Position numbers and translations under genes: made by a program
Notes under the pieces: model-generated
Database searches by the model: none
Told to the model about the DNA's origin: nothing
Seen by the model: the letters and a program-made list of their open reading frames with translations, nothing else
Part shown: one piece after another, positions 1 through 10,823 of the stretch
Layout: each line of letters starts with the position of its first letter
How positions within the stretch are numbered: the first letter of the stretch is position 1
Assembly (NCBI RefSeq): GCF_005160265.1
Contig: NZ_CP039865.1
Coordinates: 1,760,828 to 1,824,827, forward strand
DNA from: Phreatobacter aquaticus
Lineage (GTDB): Bacteria > Pseudomonadota > Alphaproteobacteria > Rhizobiales > Phreatobacteraceae
Reading direction: 5' to 3'
Length of the DNA: 64,000 nt

Positions 1-2
1 GC

Positions 3-1016
3 CAGACCGGCAAGACCGCCATCGCCCTCGACACGATCCTCAACCAGAAGCCGCTGAACCAGGGCACCGACGAGAGCGCCAAGCTCTATTGCGTCTATGT
101 CGCTGTCGGCCAGAAGCGTTCGACGGTTGCCCAGTTCGTCAAGGCGCTGGAAGAGAACGGCGCTCTTGAATATTCGATCGTCGTTGCCGCGACCGCCTCT
201 GACCCGGCTCCGATGCAGTTCCTGGCGCCCTTCTCGGGCTGCGCCATGGGCGAGTTCTTCCGCGACAACGGCATGCACGCCGTCATCATCTATGACGATC
301 TGTCCAAGCAGGCCGTGTCCTACCGCCAGATGTCGCTGCTGCTGCGCCGCCCGCCGGGCCGCGAAGCCTATCCGGGCGACGTGTTCTATCTTCACTCCCG
401 CCTGCTCGAGCGCGCCGCCAAGATGGGCGATGCCGCCGGTAATGGCTCGCTGACCGCGCTTCCGGTCATCGAGACCCAGGCGAACGACGTGTCCGCCTAC
501 ATCCCGACCAACGTGATCTCGATCACCGACGGTCAGATCTTCCTCGAGACCGACCTGTTCTTCCAGGGCATCCGCCCGGCGGTGAACGTCGGCCTCTCGG
601 TGTCGCGCGTCGGTTCCTCGGCGCAGACCAAGGCGATGAAGAAGGTCGCCGGCAAGATCAAGGGCGAGCTCGCTCAGTATCGCGAAATGGCTGCCTTCGC
701 GCAGTTCGGTTCCGATCTCGACGCCACCACCCAGCGCCTGCTGGCACGCGGCTCGCGTCTGACCGAACTCCTGAAGCAGGCCCAGTACTCGCCGCTGAAG
801 ATGGAAGAGCAGGTCTGCGTGATCTGGTCCGGCACCAACGGCTATCTCGACAAGCTGCCGCTCAACCGCGTGAAGGCTTTCGAGGACGGTCTCCTCGGCA
901 AGCTGCGCTCCGAAGGCACGATCCTCGAAGCCATCCGGTCGTCGAAGGATCTGTCCGACGACACCGCGGGCAAGCTGAAGGCACTGGTCGAGGCATTCGC
1001 CGGCGCGTTCGCCTGA
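3..1016 (+). CDS. atpA: ATP synthase F1 subunit alpha (5'-truncated)
   Basis: Alpha subunit of the membrane-bound F1Fo ATP synthase, which forms the alpha3beta3 head and carries the non-catalytic nucleotide sites. The window opens inside the Walker A loop: the first readable codons give QTGKT, so about 170 N-terminal residues are missing and 337 remain. The arginine-finger region is visible as VGLSVSRVG, and the C-terminal helical domain ends in an alanine-rich tail. The stop is followed after 7 bases by the start of a PH-domain gene instead of atpG. Identity is certain; only the start lies outside the window. Confidence 0.97.
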   Translation, partial: QTGKTAIALDTILNQKPLNQGTDESAKLYCVYVAVGQKRSTVAQFVKALEENGALEYSIVVAATASDPAPMQFLAPFSGCAMGEFFRDNGMHAVIIYDDLSKQAVSYRQMSLLLRRPPGREAYPGDVFYLHSRLLERAAKMGDAAGNGSLTALPVIETQANDVSAYIPTNVISITDGQIFLETDLFFQGIRPAVNVGLSVSRVGSSAQTKAMKKVAGKIKGELAQYREMAAFAQFGSDLDATTQRLLARGSRLTELLKQAQYSPLKMEEQVCVIWSGTNGYLDKLPLNRVKAFEDGLLGKLRSEGTILEAIRSSKDLSDDTAGKLKALVEAFAGAFA

Positions 1017-1023
1017 TCCGCTG

Positions 1024-1524
1024 ATGAGCTACGTCACCGACAGTCTGGGACCGGGCGAGACCATCGTCCATGAGGCGAGCATCCACTGGATCGCCTATCT
1101 CTGGCCGTTCGTGACGATCATCCTCGGTCTGGGCATCGCTGTCCTGACCGTGACCTTCGGATCCAGCCGTCTGAACACCAGTTCGAACGGCCTGATCTGG
1201 CTCCTGGGTTTCGTGCCGCTGCTGGTCGGCATCGTCTGGTTTCTGGTCTCCAGGTTCCTGACGCGCACGACCGAGCTGGCAGTGACCTCCCGCAAGGTCG
1301 TGGCGAAGTGGGGCCTGATTGCCCGCTCCACCATCGAGCAGCGGCTGGAGAAGGTCGAATCGATTTCGGTCGATCAGACCTTCTGGGGCCGCATGTTGAA
1401 TTTCGGACATGTGACGGTTCACGGAACGGGTATTTCCGAGACCCCGATCAAGAGAATTGCTGATCCGCTGACCTTCCGCCGCAAGGTGGAGCAGGCCATC
1501 GAAGCCAGAAGGGAAGTCGGCTAA
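1024..1524 (+). CDS. PH-domain (bPH2, YdbS-like) membrane protein inside the atp operon
   Basis: Predicted 166-residue inner-membrane protein of unknown function. Two hydrophobic segments are visible at about residues 20-43 and 57-80. They are followed by a cytoplasmic bacterial PH domain (PF03703 type) containing [28 protein letters not shown] and GTGISETP. Family members bind no defined ligand in bacteria. The gene starts 7 bases after atpA, and its TAA stop shares one base with the atpG ATG (TAATG), so it is probably translationally coupled to both. The atpA-atpG junction is normally uninterrupted. A link to ATP synthase assembly or membrane stress is inference from position only. Confidence 0.9.
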   Translation: MSYVTDSLGPGETIVHEASIHWIAYLWPFVTIILGLGIAVLTVTFGSSRLNTSSNGLIWLLGFVPLLVGIVWFLVSRFLTRTTELAVTSRKVVAKWGLIARSTIEQRLEKVESISVDQTFWGRMLNFGHVTVHGTGISETPIKRIADPLTFRRKVEQAIEARREVG

Positions 1525-2393
1525 TGCCGAGCTTGAAGGATCTGAGGAACCGCATCGCCTCCGTGAAGGCGACGCAGAAGATCACCAAGGCCATGCAGAT
1601 GGTGGCCGCGGCGAAGCTGAAGCGTGCGCAGAACGCGGCCGAGGCGGCGCGTCCCTATGCGGAGAAGATGGACGCGGTCCTGGCCAATCTCGCCAGCTCC
1701 GTGTCGGGCGCCGATGCGCCGCGCCTTCTCGCCGGCACGGGCTCCGACAACGTCCACCTGCTGGTGGTTGCCACCGGCGAGCGCGGCCTGTGCGGCGCCT
1801 TCAACACCTCGATCGTCAGGCTTGCCCGCGAGCGGGCCCTGGCGCTGATGGCCGAGGGCAAGACGGTCAAGTTCTTCTGCGTCGGCCGCAAGGGCTATGA
1901 CCTGATCCGCCGCCAGTTCGACAAGCAGATCGTCGGCTATGTCGAGTTCCGCAGCGTGCGCCAGCTCGGCTATTCCAACGCGGCGGAAGTCGCCAATCAG
2001 GTCCTGAAGCTGTTCGAGGACGGTGCCTTCGACGTCTGCACCCTGTTCTTCTCGCGCTTCAAGTCGGTGATCGCCCAGATCCCGACGGCCACCCAGCTCA
2101 TTCCGGCGACCATTCCCGCCGGCGCGGCCGAGGCCACCGCCCCCTACGAGTTCGAGCCCGGCGAAAGCGAGATCCTCGCCGATCTCCTGCCGAGCAACAT
2201 CACCGTTCAGGTTTTCCGGGCCCTCCTGGAAAACAACGCCTCGTTCTACGGTTCACAGATGTCCTCCATGGACAGCGCGACCCGCAACGCCGGCGAGATG
2301 ATCAAGAAGCAGACGCTCAAGTACAACCGCGCGCGTCAGGCGATGATCACCAAAGAACTCATTGAAATCATCTCGGGCGCTGAAGCGCTCTGA
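1524..2393 (+). CDS. atpG: ATP synthase F1 subunit gamma
   Basis: Central rotor shaft of F1, coupling proton flow to catalysis. The 289-residue length is normal. The two long terminal helices that form the coiled coil are recognisable: the N-terminal one contains [20 protein letters not shown], and the C-terminal one contains [13 protein letters not shown] and ends [15 protein letters not shown]. The ATG overlaps the stop of the preceding PH-domain gene by one base, so efficient initiation probably depends on translation of that gene. atpD follows after 29 bases. Confidence 0.97.
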   Translation: MPSLKDLRNRIASVKATQKITKAMQMVAAAKLKRAQNAAEAARPYAEKMDAVLANLASSVSGADAPRLLAGTGSDNVHLLVVATGERGLCGAFNTSIVRLARERALALMAEGKTVKFFCVGRKGYDLIRRQFDKQIVGYVEFRSVRQLGYSNAAEVANQVLKLFEDGAFDVCTLFFSRFKSVIAQIPTATQLIPATIPAGAAEATAPYEFEPGESEILADLLPSNITVQVFRALLENNASFYGSQMSSMDSATRNAGEMIKKQTLKYNRARQAMITKELIEIISGAEAL

Positions 2394-2407
2394 TCCGACA
2401 CAGTTAG

Positions 2408-3880
<1,473 letters not shown>

Positions 3881-3906
3881 TCACCTGACAGGGATCGAGA
3901 TAGCCC

Positions 3907-4320
3907 ATGACGACCTTCTCCTTCGAACTGGTCTCGCCGGAGCGTCAGCTCTTCTCCGGCGCGGTGACCCAGGTGGTCGTGCCTGGCGCTGATGGTGAGT
4001 TCGGCATCTTCGCCGGCCACGCGCCCTTCGTGTCGTCGATCCGTCCGGGCATCCTGACGATCTACGGCGAAGGTCAGCCGAAGCGGCTCTATGTCCGCGG
4101 CGGCTTCGCCGAGGTCTCTTCCGGCACGCTCACCGTGCTTGCCGAGCAGGCCGTGGCGGTCGAGGACCTCGATGCCGGCCAGATCGACCGCGACATCAAG
4201 GCGGCCGAGGAAGACCTCGCCGACGCCAAGAGCGATGACGCGCGTTCGCGTGCTGCCGAGAAGTTGGCCCAGTTGAACGACGTCAAGGCCATCCTTGCCA
4301 CGTCGTCGACGGTCCACTGA
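3907..4320 (+). CDS. atpC: ATP synthase F1 subunit epsilon
   Basis: Epsilon subunit, part of the F1 central stalk and an intrinsic inhibitor of ATP hydrolysis. The 137-residue protein has the N-terminal beta-sandwich (FELVSPERQLFSGAV, GADGEFGIFAGHAPF) and a C-terminal alpha-hairpin from about residue 90. The last gene of the operon: a perfect hairpin with a T-run begins 22 bases after the stop. Confidence 0.96.
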   Translation: MTTFSFELVSPERQLFSGAVTQVVVPGADGEFGIFAGHAPFVSSIRPGILTIYGEGQPKRLYVRGGFAEVSSGTLTVLAEQAVAVEDLDAGQIDRDIKAAEEDLADAKSDDARSRAAEKLAQLNDVKAILATSSTVH

Positions 4321-4342
4321 GACAGGCCTGCTGATCACTTCG

Positions 4343-4369
4343 AAAGGGCCGCCTTCGGGCGGCCCTTTT
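4343..4369 (+). terminator. Rho-independent terminator of the atp operon
   Basis: An 11-bp perfect stem (left arm 4343-4353, right arm 4358-4368) closes on a TTCG tetraloop with the stable C(UUCG)G closing pair and runs into TTTT. It lies just after atpC and before a convergent gene, so it probably ends the atp transcript. Confidence 0.92.
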
Positions 4370-4379
4370 CGTTTGGGGG

Positions 4380-5105
4380 TCAGGCCGGCAGGTCCGCGAC
4401 ACTGATCTTCTTGACGCCGAGCGCCGCCATGTCGGTCCAGGCTTTCGCGAGCGAGCCACCGAGGTCGATGGCCCGGCAGCCCTCCTCGACCACGAAGGTC
4501 TGCAGGCCGTTCTTGGCGGCGTCCTGGGCCGTCCAGTTGACGCAGAAGTCAGTGGCAAGGCCGACCACGACGGCCCGTGCGATGCCCCGCTCTTTCAGAT
4601 AGCCGCCAAGGCCGGTTGCGGTCTTGCGGTCGGCCTCCATGAAGCCGGAATAGCTGTCGACTTCGCGGCGATAACCCTTGCGGACAATGGTCTGCGCATG
4701 GGCGATGTCGAGACCCTCGTGGAACTCGGCACCGGCACTGTCCCAGGTGCAGTGGTCGGGCCAGAGCACCTGCGGCCCATAGGGCATCTGGATCAGCTCG
4801 AAGGGCTTCTTGCCGGGATGCGAGGTGGCGAAGGAGGAATGACCTTCCGGGTGCCAGTCTTGCGTCAGCACGACATTCTGGAAGCGCTTCGCCATTGCAT
4901 TGATGACAGGAACCACCTCGTCGCCCTTGCCGACGGCCAGCCGTCCGCCTGGACAGAAGTCGTTCTGCACGTCGACGACGATCAGGACGGTGGAACTGTC
5001 GATCACAGGCTTGTCCTGCGCATGGGCAGTGAGACTGCCTGCGGCTGTCAGCAGGGTGGCTCCGGCAATGGCAGCGCGGCGATCGATCTCGAATGGGCGT
5101 TTCAT
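4380..5105 (-). CDS. pncA: Exported nicotinamidase (PncA/isochorismatase family)
   Basis: Hydrolyses nicotinamide to nicotinate and ammonia in the NAD salvage pathway. The catalytic triad is readable: Asp45 in VVDVQNDF, Lys143 in VRKGY and Cys188 in GLATDFCVN. Metal ligands lie in QDWHPEGH, and the PncA-type WPDHC is present. The protein begins with a Tat-like or Sec signal peptide (IDRRAAIAG, then a hydrophobic stretch ending AHAQ at about residue 30), which is unusual for a nicotinamidase and predicts a periplasmic enzyme. The start at 5105 is chosen because a GAGGAGG ribosome-binding site sits just upstream; a longer in-frame start at 5153 lacks one. Confidence 0.88.
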   Translation of the reverse strand: MKRPFEIDRRAAIAGATLLTAAGSLTAHAQDKPVIDSSTVLIVVDVQNDFCPGGRLAVGKGDEVVPVINAMAKRFQNVVLTQDWHPEGHSSFATSHPGKKPFELIQMPYGPQVLWPDHCTWDSAGAEFHEGLDIAHAQTIVRKGYRREVDSYSGFMEADRKTATGLGGYLKERGIARAVVVGLATDFCVNWTAQDAAKNGLQTFVVEEGCRAIDLGGSLAKAWTDMAALGVKKISVADLPA

Positions 5106-5195
5106 GGGATCCTCCTCGGCGGTCGGTGACACCTGCCGGAAGGCTACGCTCATGCTCGGATTGTGCGATGCGGAAGAACCCTTAACTGGGATGCT

Positions 5196-5723
5196 TCAGT
5201 GCGCGAAGGCCGAGAAGCTCGCGACGACGCGCTCATAGACGCCGCGCTTGAACGGAATGATCAGGTCGGGCGTCGCCGTCAGCTTCTCCCAGCGCCAGGC
5301 TTCGAACTCCGCCTTGTGCCTGCCCTCGGCCGGCTGCAGCACGTTGATCTCGCTATCGTCGCCGTCAAAGCGGAAGGCGAACCATTTCTGCGTCTGGCCG
5401 CGATATTTGCCCCGCCACGCCTGACCAGCCACCACCTGCGGCAGGTCATAGGCGAACCATTCCGGCGCCTCGGCAATCAGCGAGGCGGATCGGACATTGG
5501 TCTCTTCGTAAAGCTCGCGTTTGGCGGCGGCGAGCGGGCTCTCGCCGGGATCGATGCCGCCCTGCGGCATCTGCCAGGCATGGCCACCATCGACATGCTC
5601 CGGGGCGGGGCCCTTGCGCTTGCCGACAAAGACGAGACCGTCCCGGTTGATCAGGACCACGCCAACACAGGGGCGGTATGGCAGGTCTTCGAAGGGTGTC
5701 ATCGTCGATGTCCGGCTCGGCAT
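5196..5723 (-). CDS. rppH: RNA pyrophosphohydrolase
   Basis: Nudix hydrolase that removes pyrophosphate from the 5' end of mRNAs and so triggers their decay. The Nudix box runs from [13 protein letters not shown] to RELYEETNV, preceded by the RppH-type YRPCVGVVL start and WQMPQGG. Length 175 residues, or 168 if the internal ATG at 5702 is used, which fits the family better. It lies 5 bases downstream of the polysaccharide deacetylase gene on the same strand, so the two are probably co-transcribed. Confidence 0.93.
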   Translation of the reverse strand: MPSRTSTMTPFEDLPYRPCVGVVLINRDGLVFVGKRKGPAPEHVDGGHAWQMPQGGIDPGESPLAAAKRELYEETNVRSASLIAEAPEWFAYDLPQVVAGQAWRGKYRGQTQKWFAFRFDGDDSEINVLQPAEGRHKAEFEAWRWEKLTATPDLIIPFKRGVYERVVASFSAFAH

Positions 5724-5728
5724 TCGTT

Positions 5729-6901
5729 TTACCCCGATGAAGGACGGCGCGCCACGCCTGTTGTGACGGGGACGAGGATGATGCCTCGCTCCTCGAGCGC
5801 GCGCGCCCAGTTGGCGACGCGGTCTATGGTGACCGGTAATGCCGAGCCGATGCCAAGCGCGAACCCCTTCTCACGCGCCCGGGCTTCGAGGCGGCTGAGC
5901 TGGGCATCGAGTTCGGCAGGTGTCGGCACCCGGTCGATCTGGATATCGCCGCGCAGATTTGGCTGCTGGAGACCGGTCGCAAGCTGGCCGATCAGGCTGC
6001 GCGGGCTCGACCCGTCGTCGATCATCATCAGGCCGCGCCTATTGGCCTCGCGCAGCATGGGCGCCAGCGACTGCTCGGTCGCCGTGAACTTGGCGCCCAT
6101 GTAATTGACGATGCCGACATAGCCCTGGAAGCGGCCCATGGCCCAGAACAGCCGCTCGGTATTGCGCTCAGCGGACAATGTGGTGAGCAGCGTCTGCGGT
6201 CCGGGATCGTTCTCGGGATAGTCGAACGGCTCCATCGGCACCTGCAGGAAGACCTCATGGCCGATCGAGCGGGCGCGCATGACAGCGCGTTCGAGGTCGT
6301 TGCCATAGGGCGCAAAGGCAAGCGAGACCGCGCCCGGCAACTTGGTGATCGCTTCCGACGTGCCGTTGGCACTGATACCCAGGCCGCCGATGAGGATGGC
6401 GATGCGCGGCAGATTGGATTGCGCCGAGGTTGGAACGCGGAATGCCCGGGCATAGGCCTCAAGGGGGCGGCGGCCGTCGGGAGCGACCCGAGGCAGCGGG
6501 CCATGGGGCGTGCGTTCCGACAATCGGGGATCGAGGCCGGTGGCACGCTCCTGCGAGGGCGGTGGCGTCGCGATGCGAACCTGCTGCGCGGCACCTGACA
6601 TGCCGTTGATCACATTGATCGTCGTGCCTTCCGGCTGCTCGGTCGGTGTCGCCGCCGGCGCAGCAGCTGGAGGCGGCTGGACGACCGGTTCCATCTGGCG
6701 CGGCTTGGGCTCGGCGATCGCCGCAAGAGCGCGCGGCTCACCGCCCAGCGGATTGTGAACGAGCAGGATCGTACCGATGAGGCCGAGAACGATGAGGCCG
6801 ACCAGGCCGGCGGCAAGCGGCATCAGAGGCGGCAGCGGCCACCTGCGCTTGGGCTTGGTCTCTGGTTCCACCCCGAGAGGGGCGTTGAGCTCGTCGGTCA
6901 T
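5729..6901 (-). CDS. Divergent polysaccharide deacetylase family protein (YibQ/DUF610)
   Basis: A 390-residue inner-membrane-anchored periplasmic protein. A short cytoplasmic Lys/Arg tract is followed by one membrane helix at about residues 25-49, a Pro/Ala-rich linker to about residue 110, and a polysaccharide-deacetylase-like fold from about residue 160 ([36 protein letters not shown]). Family members probably act on cell-wall or surface polysaccharide, but the substrate is not known. In related bacteria this gene usually follows envC and ctpA; here it heads the unit with rppH. A CtrA-type box lies 55 bases upstream of its start. Confidence 0.85.
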   Translation of the reverse strand: MTDELNAPLGVEPETKPKRRWPLPPLMPLAAGLVGLIVLGLIGTILLVHNPLGGEPRALAAIAEPKPRQMEPVVQPPPAAAPAATPTEQPEGTTINVINGMSGAAQQVRIATPPPSQERATGLDPRLSERTPHGPLPRVAPDGRRPLEAYARAFRVPTSAQSNLPRIAILIGGLGISANGTSEAITKLPGAVSLAFAPYGNDLERAVMRARSIGHEVFLQVPMEPFDYPENDPGPQTLLTTLSAERNTERLFWAMGRFQGYVGIVNYMGAKFTATEQSLAPMLREANRRGLMMIDDGSSPRSLIGQLATGLQQPNLRGDIQIDRVPTPAELDAQLSRLEARAREKGFALGIGSALPVTIDRVANWARALEERGIILVPVTTGVARRPSSG

Positions 6902-6955
6902 CGTGCGCCGGATGTTGGCGGCGGAGCGCCCCCTTCCTTCATCAGGCCGGAACCC

Positions 6956-6971
6956 TTAACTCCCGGTTAAC
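6956..6971. promoter_or_regulatory. CtrA-type binding box (TTAA-N7-TTAAC)
   Basis: TTAA at 6956-6959, seven bases, then TTAAC at 6967-6971 exactly match the full CtrA consensus of alphaproteobacteria. The match also forms the inverted repeat TTAAC-N5-GTTAA. The box sits in the 164-base divergent gap between the deacetylase gene (start 6901, minus) and proA (start 7066, plus). AT-rich half-sites are rare in this GC-rich window, which makes chance less likely. Binding is inferred, not shown. Confidence 0.55.
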
Positions 6972-7065
6972 CACATTGTCGCGTGTGGCGGGTTGGGCGA
7001 TTTTCCCGGCGGATTTTGCGTTCTTTCGCCTGCGTGCTAGGCAATGCGCCCCTTCGGAGGGACCG

Positions 7066-8358
7066 ATGAGTGCGAAGCTGAGTGCTGTCGACGCCGCTGC
7101 CGGCATCGAAACCGTCATGAACGTGCTGGGCGCCGACGCCCGGCGCGCGGCTCGGCAGGTCGCGCTTGCTTCGCCTGCCGACAAGAATCGGGCGCTCGAT
7201 GCGATCGCCATCGCCATCCGTGCATCTGCCGCCGACATTCTGGCCGCCAATGCCGAGGACCTCGCGGACGCCCGCCGCGACGGGCTCGCCGCCTCGTTCA
7301 TCGACCGGCTGACACTCACGCCTGCGCGCGTCGAGGCGATGGCTGCCGGCGTCGAGGTGGTTCGTGATCTGCCGGATCCCGTTGGCGAGGTGATCTCGGC
7401 GTGGGACCGGCCGAACGGCCTGCACATCGAGCGCGTCCGTGTGCCGCTCGGTGTTGTCGGCGTCATCTACGAGAGCCGGCCGAACGTCACGGTTGATGCC
7501 GGTGTGCTCTGTCTCAAGGCCGGCAACGCGGTGATCCTGCGCGGCGGGTCCGACAGCTTCCGTTCATCGCGCGCGATCCACAGGGCAATCGTCACGGGCA
7601 TGGAACAGGCCGGCCTGCCGGCTGCTGCCATTTCTCTCGTCCCCACCCGCGACAGGGCAGCCGTCGGCATGATGCTGCGTGGCCTGGAGGGCACGATCGA
7701 CGTCATCGTGCCGCGTGGCGGACGCAGCCTGGTCGAGCGGGTTCAGCAGGAGGCCCGTGTGCCGGTCTTCGCCCATCTCGACGGCAATTGTCACGTCTAT
7801 GTCCATGCCGGAGCGGACCTGGCGATGGCGCGCGATATCCTGATCAACGCCAAGATGCGGCGCACCGGTGTCTGCGGCTCTGCGGAAACCCTGCTGGTTG
7901 ATCGCGCCGTCGCAGCCACGCATCTGAAGCCGCTGGTCGAGGCGTTGTTTGCTGCCGGCTGCGCGGTACGCGGGGATGCTGCGGCGCGCGCCGTCGATGC
8001 CCGGGTGACCGCTGCCGTCGAACTGGACTGGTCGACCGAGTTCCTGGACGCCATCATTGCGGTGAAGGTCGTCGACGATCTCGACGCAGCGATTGCCCAT
8101 ATCGAACGCTATGGGTCGCACCACACGGACGCCATCGTCACGGCGGATCAGGGCGCAGCGGAGCGCTTCATGCGCGAGGTCGACAGCGCCATTCTCCTGC
8201 ACAATGCCTCGACGCAGTTTGCCGATGGCGGCGAGTTCGGCTTCGGCGCCGAGATCGGCATCGCGACCGGCAAGATGCACGCACGCGGGCCGGTCGGCGT
8301 CGAGCAGCTGACCTCGTTCAATTACCGCGTGCGCGGCACCGGTCAGATCCGTCCGTGA
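7066..8358 (+). CDS. proA: Gamma-glutamyl phosphate reductase
   Basis: Second step of proline synthesis: NADPH-dependent reduction of gamma-glutamyl phosphate to glutamate semialdehyde. The 430-residue aldehyde-dehydrogenase-fold protein has [11 protein letters not shown], the nucleotide-site loop [11 protein letters not shown] and the catalytic cysteine in [10 protein letters not shown]. The ATG at 7066 follows a GGAGGG ribosome-binding site; in-frame codons upstream to 6976 are not needed. nadD starts within its stop codon. proB, the partner kinase, is not in this window. Confidence 0.95.
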   Translation: MSAKLSAVDAAAGIETVMNVLGADARRAARQVALASPADKNRALDAIAIAIRASAADILAANAEDLADARRDGLAASFIDRLTLTPARVEAMAAGVEVVRDLPDPVGEVISAWDRPNGLHIERVRVPLGVVGVIYESRPNVTVDAGVLCLKAGNAVILRGGSDSFRSSRAIHRAIVTGMEQAGLPAAAISLVPTRDRAAVGMMLRGLEGTIDVIVPRGGRSLVERVQQEARVPVFAHLDGNCHVYVHAGADLAMARDILINAKMRRTGVCGSAETLLVDRAVAATHLKPLVEALFAAGCAVRGDAAARAVDARVTAAVELDWSTEFLDAIIAVKVVDDLDAAIAHIERYGSHHTDAIVTADQGAAERFMREVDSAILLHNASTQFADGGEFGFGAEIGIATGKMHARGPVGVEQLTSFNYRVRGTGQIRP

Positions 8359-9026
8359 GGCCGTTCGGCTCGCGCATCGCGCCACGGCTGAAGCGCTCCG
8401 GGCGGCGGCTCGTCCTGCCGCCGCATGCCAAGGGCATGACAATCGGGCTGTTTGGCGGATCCTTCAATCCGCCTCACGAAGCGCACCGCTTGGTTGCGCT
8501 CGCCGCGCTGAAGCGGCTTGGCCTCGACGCCGTCTGGTGGATGGTGTCGCCGGGAAATCCGCTCAAGGCCCATTCAGGCCTCGCCCCGCTGGCGGAACGG
8601 GTGTCGGCCGCCCGTGCGCTGGCCCACCATCCTGCGATCAAGGTCACCGATATCGAGGCGCGGCTCGGCACCCGCTTTACCTTCGACACCATCGCTGCCC
8701 TGAAGGCGCGCTGCCCCGGTGTTCGCTTCGTCTGGATCATGGGGGCTGACAATCTGGCCCAGTTCCATCTGTGGCAGAACTGGCTGGGCATTGCCGGTCT
8801 TGTGCCGATGGCGATCGTCGACCGACCGGGGGCCGGCCTGAAATCCGCAGGCGGCGTCGCGGCCACCCGCCTTGCCCGCTATCGCCTCGACGAATCCGAC
8901 GGCCACCGGCTGGCTTTCACCCAGGCCCCGGCCTGGATTTTCCTGCACGGATTGAAGTCGCCGCTGTCATCGACGGCGCTTCGCGAGAAAAAGCTGATAC
9001 CCGTAAAATTGCACCTATCCACTTAA
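8355..9026 (+). CDS. nadD: Nicotinate-nucleotide adenylyltransferase
   Basis: Adenylates nicotinate mononucleotide to deamido-NAD in NAD synthesis. The nucleotidyltransferase motif is [14 protein letters not shown], in which the HxGH box reads HEAH. SSTALRE near the C-terminus is the ISSTxIR motif. The GTG start overlaps the proA stop by 4 bases (GTGA). An alternative ATG lies at 8436, but the intervening LPPHAKGM resembles the conserved N-terminus of alphaproteobacterial NadD, so the GTG is preferred. 223 residues. Confidence 0.92.
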   Translation: MRPFGSRIAPRLKRSGRRLVLPPHAKGMTIGLFGGSFNPPHEAHRLVALAALKRLGLDAVWWMVSPGNPLKAHSGLAPLAERVSAARALAHHPAIKVTDIEARLGTRFTFDTIAALKARCPGVRFVWIMGADNLAQFHLWQNWLGIAGLVPMAIVDRPGAGLKSAGGVAATRLARYRLDESDGHRLAFTQAPAWIFLHGLKSPLSSTALREKKLIPVKLHLST

Positions 9027-9078
9027 GCGCGGGGCAAAGCGCGCCGGTTAATGTCGCCTCATAGAAACGCGGGGCGGG

Positions 9079-9609
9079 ATGCATATGAACGGGCTGATGT
9101 CCAAGAAGGCCGAGCAGCTTCTGTCGAGCGTCGATGTCCTCGTCATCGACGACAATCAGTTCATGCGGAAGATTATCCGCAACATTCTGACCAATATCGG
9201 GATCAAGAGTGTTTCCGAGGCCGTCGATGGACTGGCAGGTCTTGAGCATATCAGGCTGCACGCCCCGGACATCGTCATTCTCGACTGGGAAATGCCGATG
9301 CTCAACGGCGCCGAGTTGATGCGCATCGTGCGCAACCCATCGACCTTCCCGCTGCCGGATATCCCGATCATCATGTTGACCGCGCATCTGGAGCGCTGGC
9401 GCGTGATGGAGGCGACCAAGCTCGGCGTCAACGAGTTCGTCGCCAAGCCGATCTCCGGCAAGATCATGCTGGAGCGCATCATCTCGATCATCACCCGACC
9501 GCGGCCTATGGTGCACATTGATGGCCACTATCGTCCCGAGCCGCGTCGCAATCTGATCGAGCCGCGGCTGCGTCGCGCCTCCGCTCCCCAGCCCGCAAGC
9601 GTGGTCTGA
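9079..9609 (+). CDS. Stand-alone CheY-like response regulator receiver protein
   Basis: A 176-residue single receiver domain with no output domain. The acidic pair is Asp24-Asp25, the phospho-acceptor is Asp69 (VILDWEMP), the switch threonine is Thr101 (MLTAH) and the conserved lysine is Lys123 (VAKP). A basic, proline-rich tail of about 35 residues (RPEPRRNLIEPRLRR) follows the domain and may be a partner-binding region. No histidine kinase or chemotaxis genes lie nearby. It occupies the place after nadD where rsfS commonly sits in relatives. Confidence 0.88.
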   Translation: MHMNGLMSKKAEQLLSSVDVLVIDDNQFMRKIIRNILTNIGIKSVSEAVDGLAGLEHIRLHAPDIVILDWEMPMLNGAELMRIVRNPSTFPLPDIPIIMLTAHLERWRVMEATKLGVNEFVAKPISGKIMLERIISIITRPRPMVHIDGHYRPEPRRNLIEPRLRRASAPQPASVV

Positions 9610-9713
9610 CGCCGCAGGCTGGCGGCGGCAGACGTCCCTTGCGACGGCCCTACTTGCGAAGATTTCCAAACACGGGTCCTCTTGCGTTCTGATCACGCAT
9701 CGAGGATCCCGTC

Positions 9714-10220
9714 ATGACCAAAGCTGCCACTCCCGCCCATCCGCAGGGCCTCTCGATGTACGAGAAGCGCCGGATCGAGGCGGAGATTCTCAAGCACGTC
9801 TATGACGCGCTGACCGCGAGCCACGGCAAGGCCATTGCGGAGGCCTCGGTTGCCGAGGCTGTGCGCCGTTCTGCCATCGAGCAGGGCGAGCGTTTCGCCG
9901 CAGAAGCGCCGCAGGGCCCGTCGCTGCAGGGCTTCATCGACATGCAGGAATTGTGGACCAAGGGCGGTGCGCTTGATGTCGAGGTCCTCGGCCGCACCGA
10001 GGACACCTATTCCTTCAACGTCACCCGTTGCCGCTATTCCGAAATGTACAAGGACATGGGATTGGGCGAGATCGGCCACCTCCTGTCGTGCCAGCGCGAT
10101 GGCACCTTCTGCGAAGGCTACGACAAGAGGCTCAAGCTCGACCGGACCCAGACCATCATGCAGGGCGCAAGCCACTGCGACTTCCGGTTCCGCTATGAGA
10201 AGGACGCGGCGTCGTCCTGA
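9714..10220 (+). CDS. L-2-amino-thiazoline-4-carboxylic acid hydrolase family protein
   Basis: A 168-residue protein resembling the ATC hydrolase family (PF14196), whose founding member opens the thiazoline ring during conversion of ATC to L-cysteine. Seen here are the helical N-terminal half and a C-terminal half with conserved cysteines in VTRCRYSEMYK, HLLSCQRDGTFCEGY and SHCDFRF. The family is broad and most members are uncharacterised, so the true substrate is open. A GAGGATCCC ribosome-binding site precedes the ATG. No partner genes for cysteine salvage are adjacent. Confidence 0.7.
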   Translation: MTKAATPAHPQGLSMYEKRRIEAEILKHVYDALTASHGKAIAEASVAEAVRRSAIEQGERFAAEAPQGPSLQGFIDMQELWTKGGALDVEVLGRTEDTYSFNVTRCRYSEMYKDMGLGEIGHLLSCQRDGTFCEGYDKRLKLDRTQTIMQGASHCDFRFRYEKDAASS

Positions 10221-10733
10221 TCAGACGGGCGGGCGGCCGACGAAGTCGCGCTTGCCGATATCCATGCCGTTCTCGCGCAGGATGTTGTAGGCCGTGGTCA
10301 CGTGGAAGAAGAAGTTCGGCAGGGCCATATAGGTGAAATAGACGCGTGACTTGAACGCGACCTGCTGGCCGGCGAGCGGCACGGTGATCTCGACATCGGC
10401 ACGGTCGTCGATTGCCTTGGTGTCGGCGCTCCTGACGAAGGCGATCGTGGTGGCGATGCGCTGCTTCAGCTCCTCGATCGTCGTTTCGGTGTCGGGATAT
10501 TTCGGGATCTCAATGCCCGAGAGACGGGCCGTCGGGCCCTTGGCGAAATCGGTGGCGAGTTGCACCTGTCGGGTCAGCGAGAACATGTCGGGCGCCAGCC
10601 GCGAGTCCAGCAGGACCTTCGGGTCGATTTTCTTGGCGGCGGCGAATTCAGCCGCCTTGTCGAGCATTGCTGACAGATTGGTCAGCATCTGGACGAAGAT
10701 GGGCAGCGAGACGTCGGACAGGCGCGTGCTCAT
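10221..10733 (-). CDS. DUF1993 family protein
   Basis: A 170-residue predicted cytoplasmic protein of the DUF1993 family, a DinB-like four-helix bundle of unknown function. The N-terminus LSDVSLPIFVQMLTNLSAML and the C-terminal FFFHVTTAYNILRENGMDIGK are typical. It is convergent with the ATC hydrolase-like gene, its stop directly abutting that gene's end, and divergent from recF. Nothing around it indicates a role. Confidence 0.78.
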   Translation of the reverse strand: MSTRLSDVSLPIFVQMLTNLSAMLDKAAEFAAAKKIDPKVLLDSRLAPDMFSLTRQVQLATDFAKGPTARLSGIEIPKYPDTETTIEELKQRIATTIAFVRSADTKAIDDRADVEITVPLAGQQVAFKSRVYFTYMALPNFFFHVTTAYNILRENGMDIGKRDFVGRPPV

Positions 10734-10823
10734 GGGGATAATCCTGAAGGATCGAGGCGCAGGAGTTGCGCATTCCCCATTTAGGCCTCGCGCATCGATT
10801 GCGCCACCACGCTATAAGAGCCC

